From: Hymenobacter coccineus | Lineage (GTDB): Bacteria; Bacteroidota; Bacteroidia; Cytophagales; Hymenobacteraceae | Direction of reading: 5' to 3' | Assembly: GCF_001816125.1 (NCBI RefSeq) | Contig: NZ_MDZA01000099.1 | Span: 1-52,713, forward strand | DNA: 52,713 nucleotides | Shown here: positions 51,881 to 52,713 of the stretch, one piece after another | How the letters are laid out: the number at the start of each line of letters is the position of its first letter | Position numbering within the stretch: position 1 is the stretch's first letter | Translations under genes and position numbers: made by a program | The notes under the pieces: model-generated | Database searches by the model: none | What the model was told of the DNA's origin: nothing | What the model saw: the letters and a program-made list of their open reading frames with translations, nothing else

Positions 51881-52713
51881 CTAGAGCCTGTTATGAACTT
51901 GTGCCGAAATTCGGGGTATGGCTTACCCCAGCGATGTAAAAGACGACGAATGGACCTTCGTGGCCCCGTACCTGTGCTTGATGCGCGAGGACGCGCCGCA
52001 ACGCGACTACGCCTTGCGCGACGTATTCAACGCCTTGCGCTACCTGGCCCACACGGGCTGCCCGTGGCGCTACCTGCCCGGCGACCTGCCGCCCTGGGCG
52101 ACGGTCTATCAGCAGTGGACGCGCTGGCGAGATGCCCGCATATTCGAGTCTATTGTGCACGATTTGAACGAGTTGCAGCGGGTACTGCTCGGCCGGGCGG
52201 CCACGCCCTCGGTCGTGGTACTCGACGGGCGCACGTTGCAAAGTACGCCCGAGAGCGGGCAGCGGGCGGGCTGGGACGGGGCCAAGCGGCGCAAGGGCAG
52301 CAAGGCGCACATCGCCGTCGATACGCTGGGCCAGCTGCTGAGCGTGGTCATCACGCCGGCCAATGAGCAGGAGCGGGCGCAGGTCGGCGAGTTGTGCCGG
52401 CAGGTGCAGGAAATCACGGGCCAGACGGTGACCGTAGGCTTTGTCGACCAAGGCTACACGGGCGAGGAGGCCGAGTACGCCGCAGCTGTGCACGACATTG
52501 ACCTGCAAGTGGTTAAGAAGCCCGAAGGCCAAACCGGCTTTGTCCTCTTGCCCAAGCGCTGGGTCGTCGAGCGCAGCTTTGCCTGGCTCAGTCGCTTTCG
52601 GCGGCTGGGCCGCGACTACGAGCGACTCAGCGTCAGCTTGCAGCAACTCCATTTCGTCGTCTTCGCCTGCATCATGCTCGCCCGACACGCCGCAAGTTCA
52701 TAACAGGCTCTAG
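51881..52713 (+). mobile_element. IS5-family insertion sequence, complete
   Basis: The 833-base element has perfect 20-bp inverted repeats ctagagcctgttatgaactt (51881-51900) and its complement (52694-52713), and one transposase gene. The terminal CTAG may include a target TA or TNA duplication. It interrupts the AlbA_2/RecG-like gene after SAVQQL. It is identical over 801 bases to the copy at the window start. Confidence 0.95.
51918..52703 (+). CDS. IS5-family DDE transposase, second copy
   Basis: Its 261 residues are identical to those of the gene at 6-791 (D103, D177, E218). The ATG at 51918 lies 37 bases inside the element. The intact frame and perfect ends suggest current mobility. Confidence 0.95.
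   Translation: MAYPSDVKDDEWTFVAPYLCLMREDAPQRDYALRDVFNALRYLAHTGCPWRYLPGDLPPWATVYQQWTRWRDARIFESIVHDLNELQRVLLGRAATPSVVVLDGRTLQSTPESGQRAGWDGAKRRKGSKAHIAVDTLGQLLSVVITPANEQERAQVGELCRQVQEITGQTVTVGFVDQGYTGEEAEYAAAVHDIDLQVVKKPEGQTGFVLLPKRWVVERSFAWLSRFRRLGRDYERLSVSLQQLHFVVFACIMLARHAASS

Noticed and set aside
51116..52366. A 416-residue fusion ORF from the RecG-like gene into IS5
   Set aside because: The frame leaves the host gene at 51881 and reads the transposase in a wrong frame.
1..52713. Plasmid hypothesis based on the terminal repeats
   Set aside because: No replication initiator, partition or relaxase gene was found; kept only as an alternative explanation in the first finding.

Overview
The window looks like a chromosomal (or possibly plasmid) accessory region of a high-GC Bacteroidota, most likely Hymenobacter or a close relative. 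The evidence is the combination of GC-rich codon use with Bacteroidota-type families (GH92, OmpA with thrombospondin type 3 repeats, short-lipobox lipoproteins, a DUF6252-like lipoprotein), Bacteroidota-style TAnnTTTG -7 boxes, and an intergenic repeat of the kind common in Hymenobacter. No rRNA, tRNA, CRISPR array, replication or partition gene was seen.

Layout. The window begins and ends inside two identical IS5-family copies in the same orientation (1-801 and 51881-52713). 1-10 kb: sensor-kinase remnant, an unassigned protein, a broken NAD(P)-binding gene with its Rrf2 regulator and a perfect operator-like palindrome, an AraC regulator plus short-chain dehydrogenase, truncated xanthine-dehydrogenase and resolvase fragments, a lipoprotein, two small palindromic repeat elements (one MITE-like), a secreted protein and a frameshifted IS110 transposase. 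10-26 kb: the most coherent block, which reads as an envelope/osmotic stress island: DUF937-OmpA protein divergent from a diadenylate-cyclase-fold protein, three DUF2382 (YsnF-type) proteins, DUF389 protein, a membrane/helical protein, LEA14-like protein, aquaporin (frameshifted), DUF2383 four-helix protein, transaldolase and a TSP3-OmpA porin-like protein. 26-31 kb: an IS3 element and a large secreted GH92 glycosidase whose presumed catalytic acid is replaced by Gln. 31-38 kb: redox enzymes each next to a regulator (NmrA-like/HxlR pseudogene, QorB/HxlR with an operator, MBL hydrolase/small membrane protein/Crp), then decayed elements. 38-51 kb: small Hymenobacter-type proteins (STAS-like, DUF3606), a hybrid sensor kinase, an ECF sigma factor, a GH28-like beta-helix protein, and truncated NUC1 nuclease and AlbA_2/RecG-like genes abutting the right IS5.

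How it fits together. The stress block combines envelope anchoring (OmpA proteins), water and osmotic handling (aquaporin, LEA14-like), sugar-phosphate metabolism (transaldolase) and a putative nucleotide-sensing protein. The redox block repeats one design: a Rossmann-fold oxidoreductase beside a small regulator from a different family (Rrf2, AraC, HxlR twice). At least seven IS3-family loci in different states of decay share the TGAGGTGGTCTAG-like end or orfA/orfB similarity and explain most of the broken genes.

Caution: many otherwise ordinary genes carry a single one-base frameshift, several at homopolymers, so some pseudogene calls may be sequencing or assembly errors. All function calls rest on reading the translations and motifs by eye; no database search was run.
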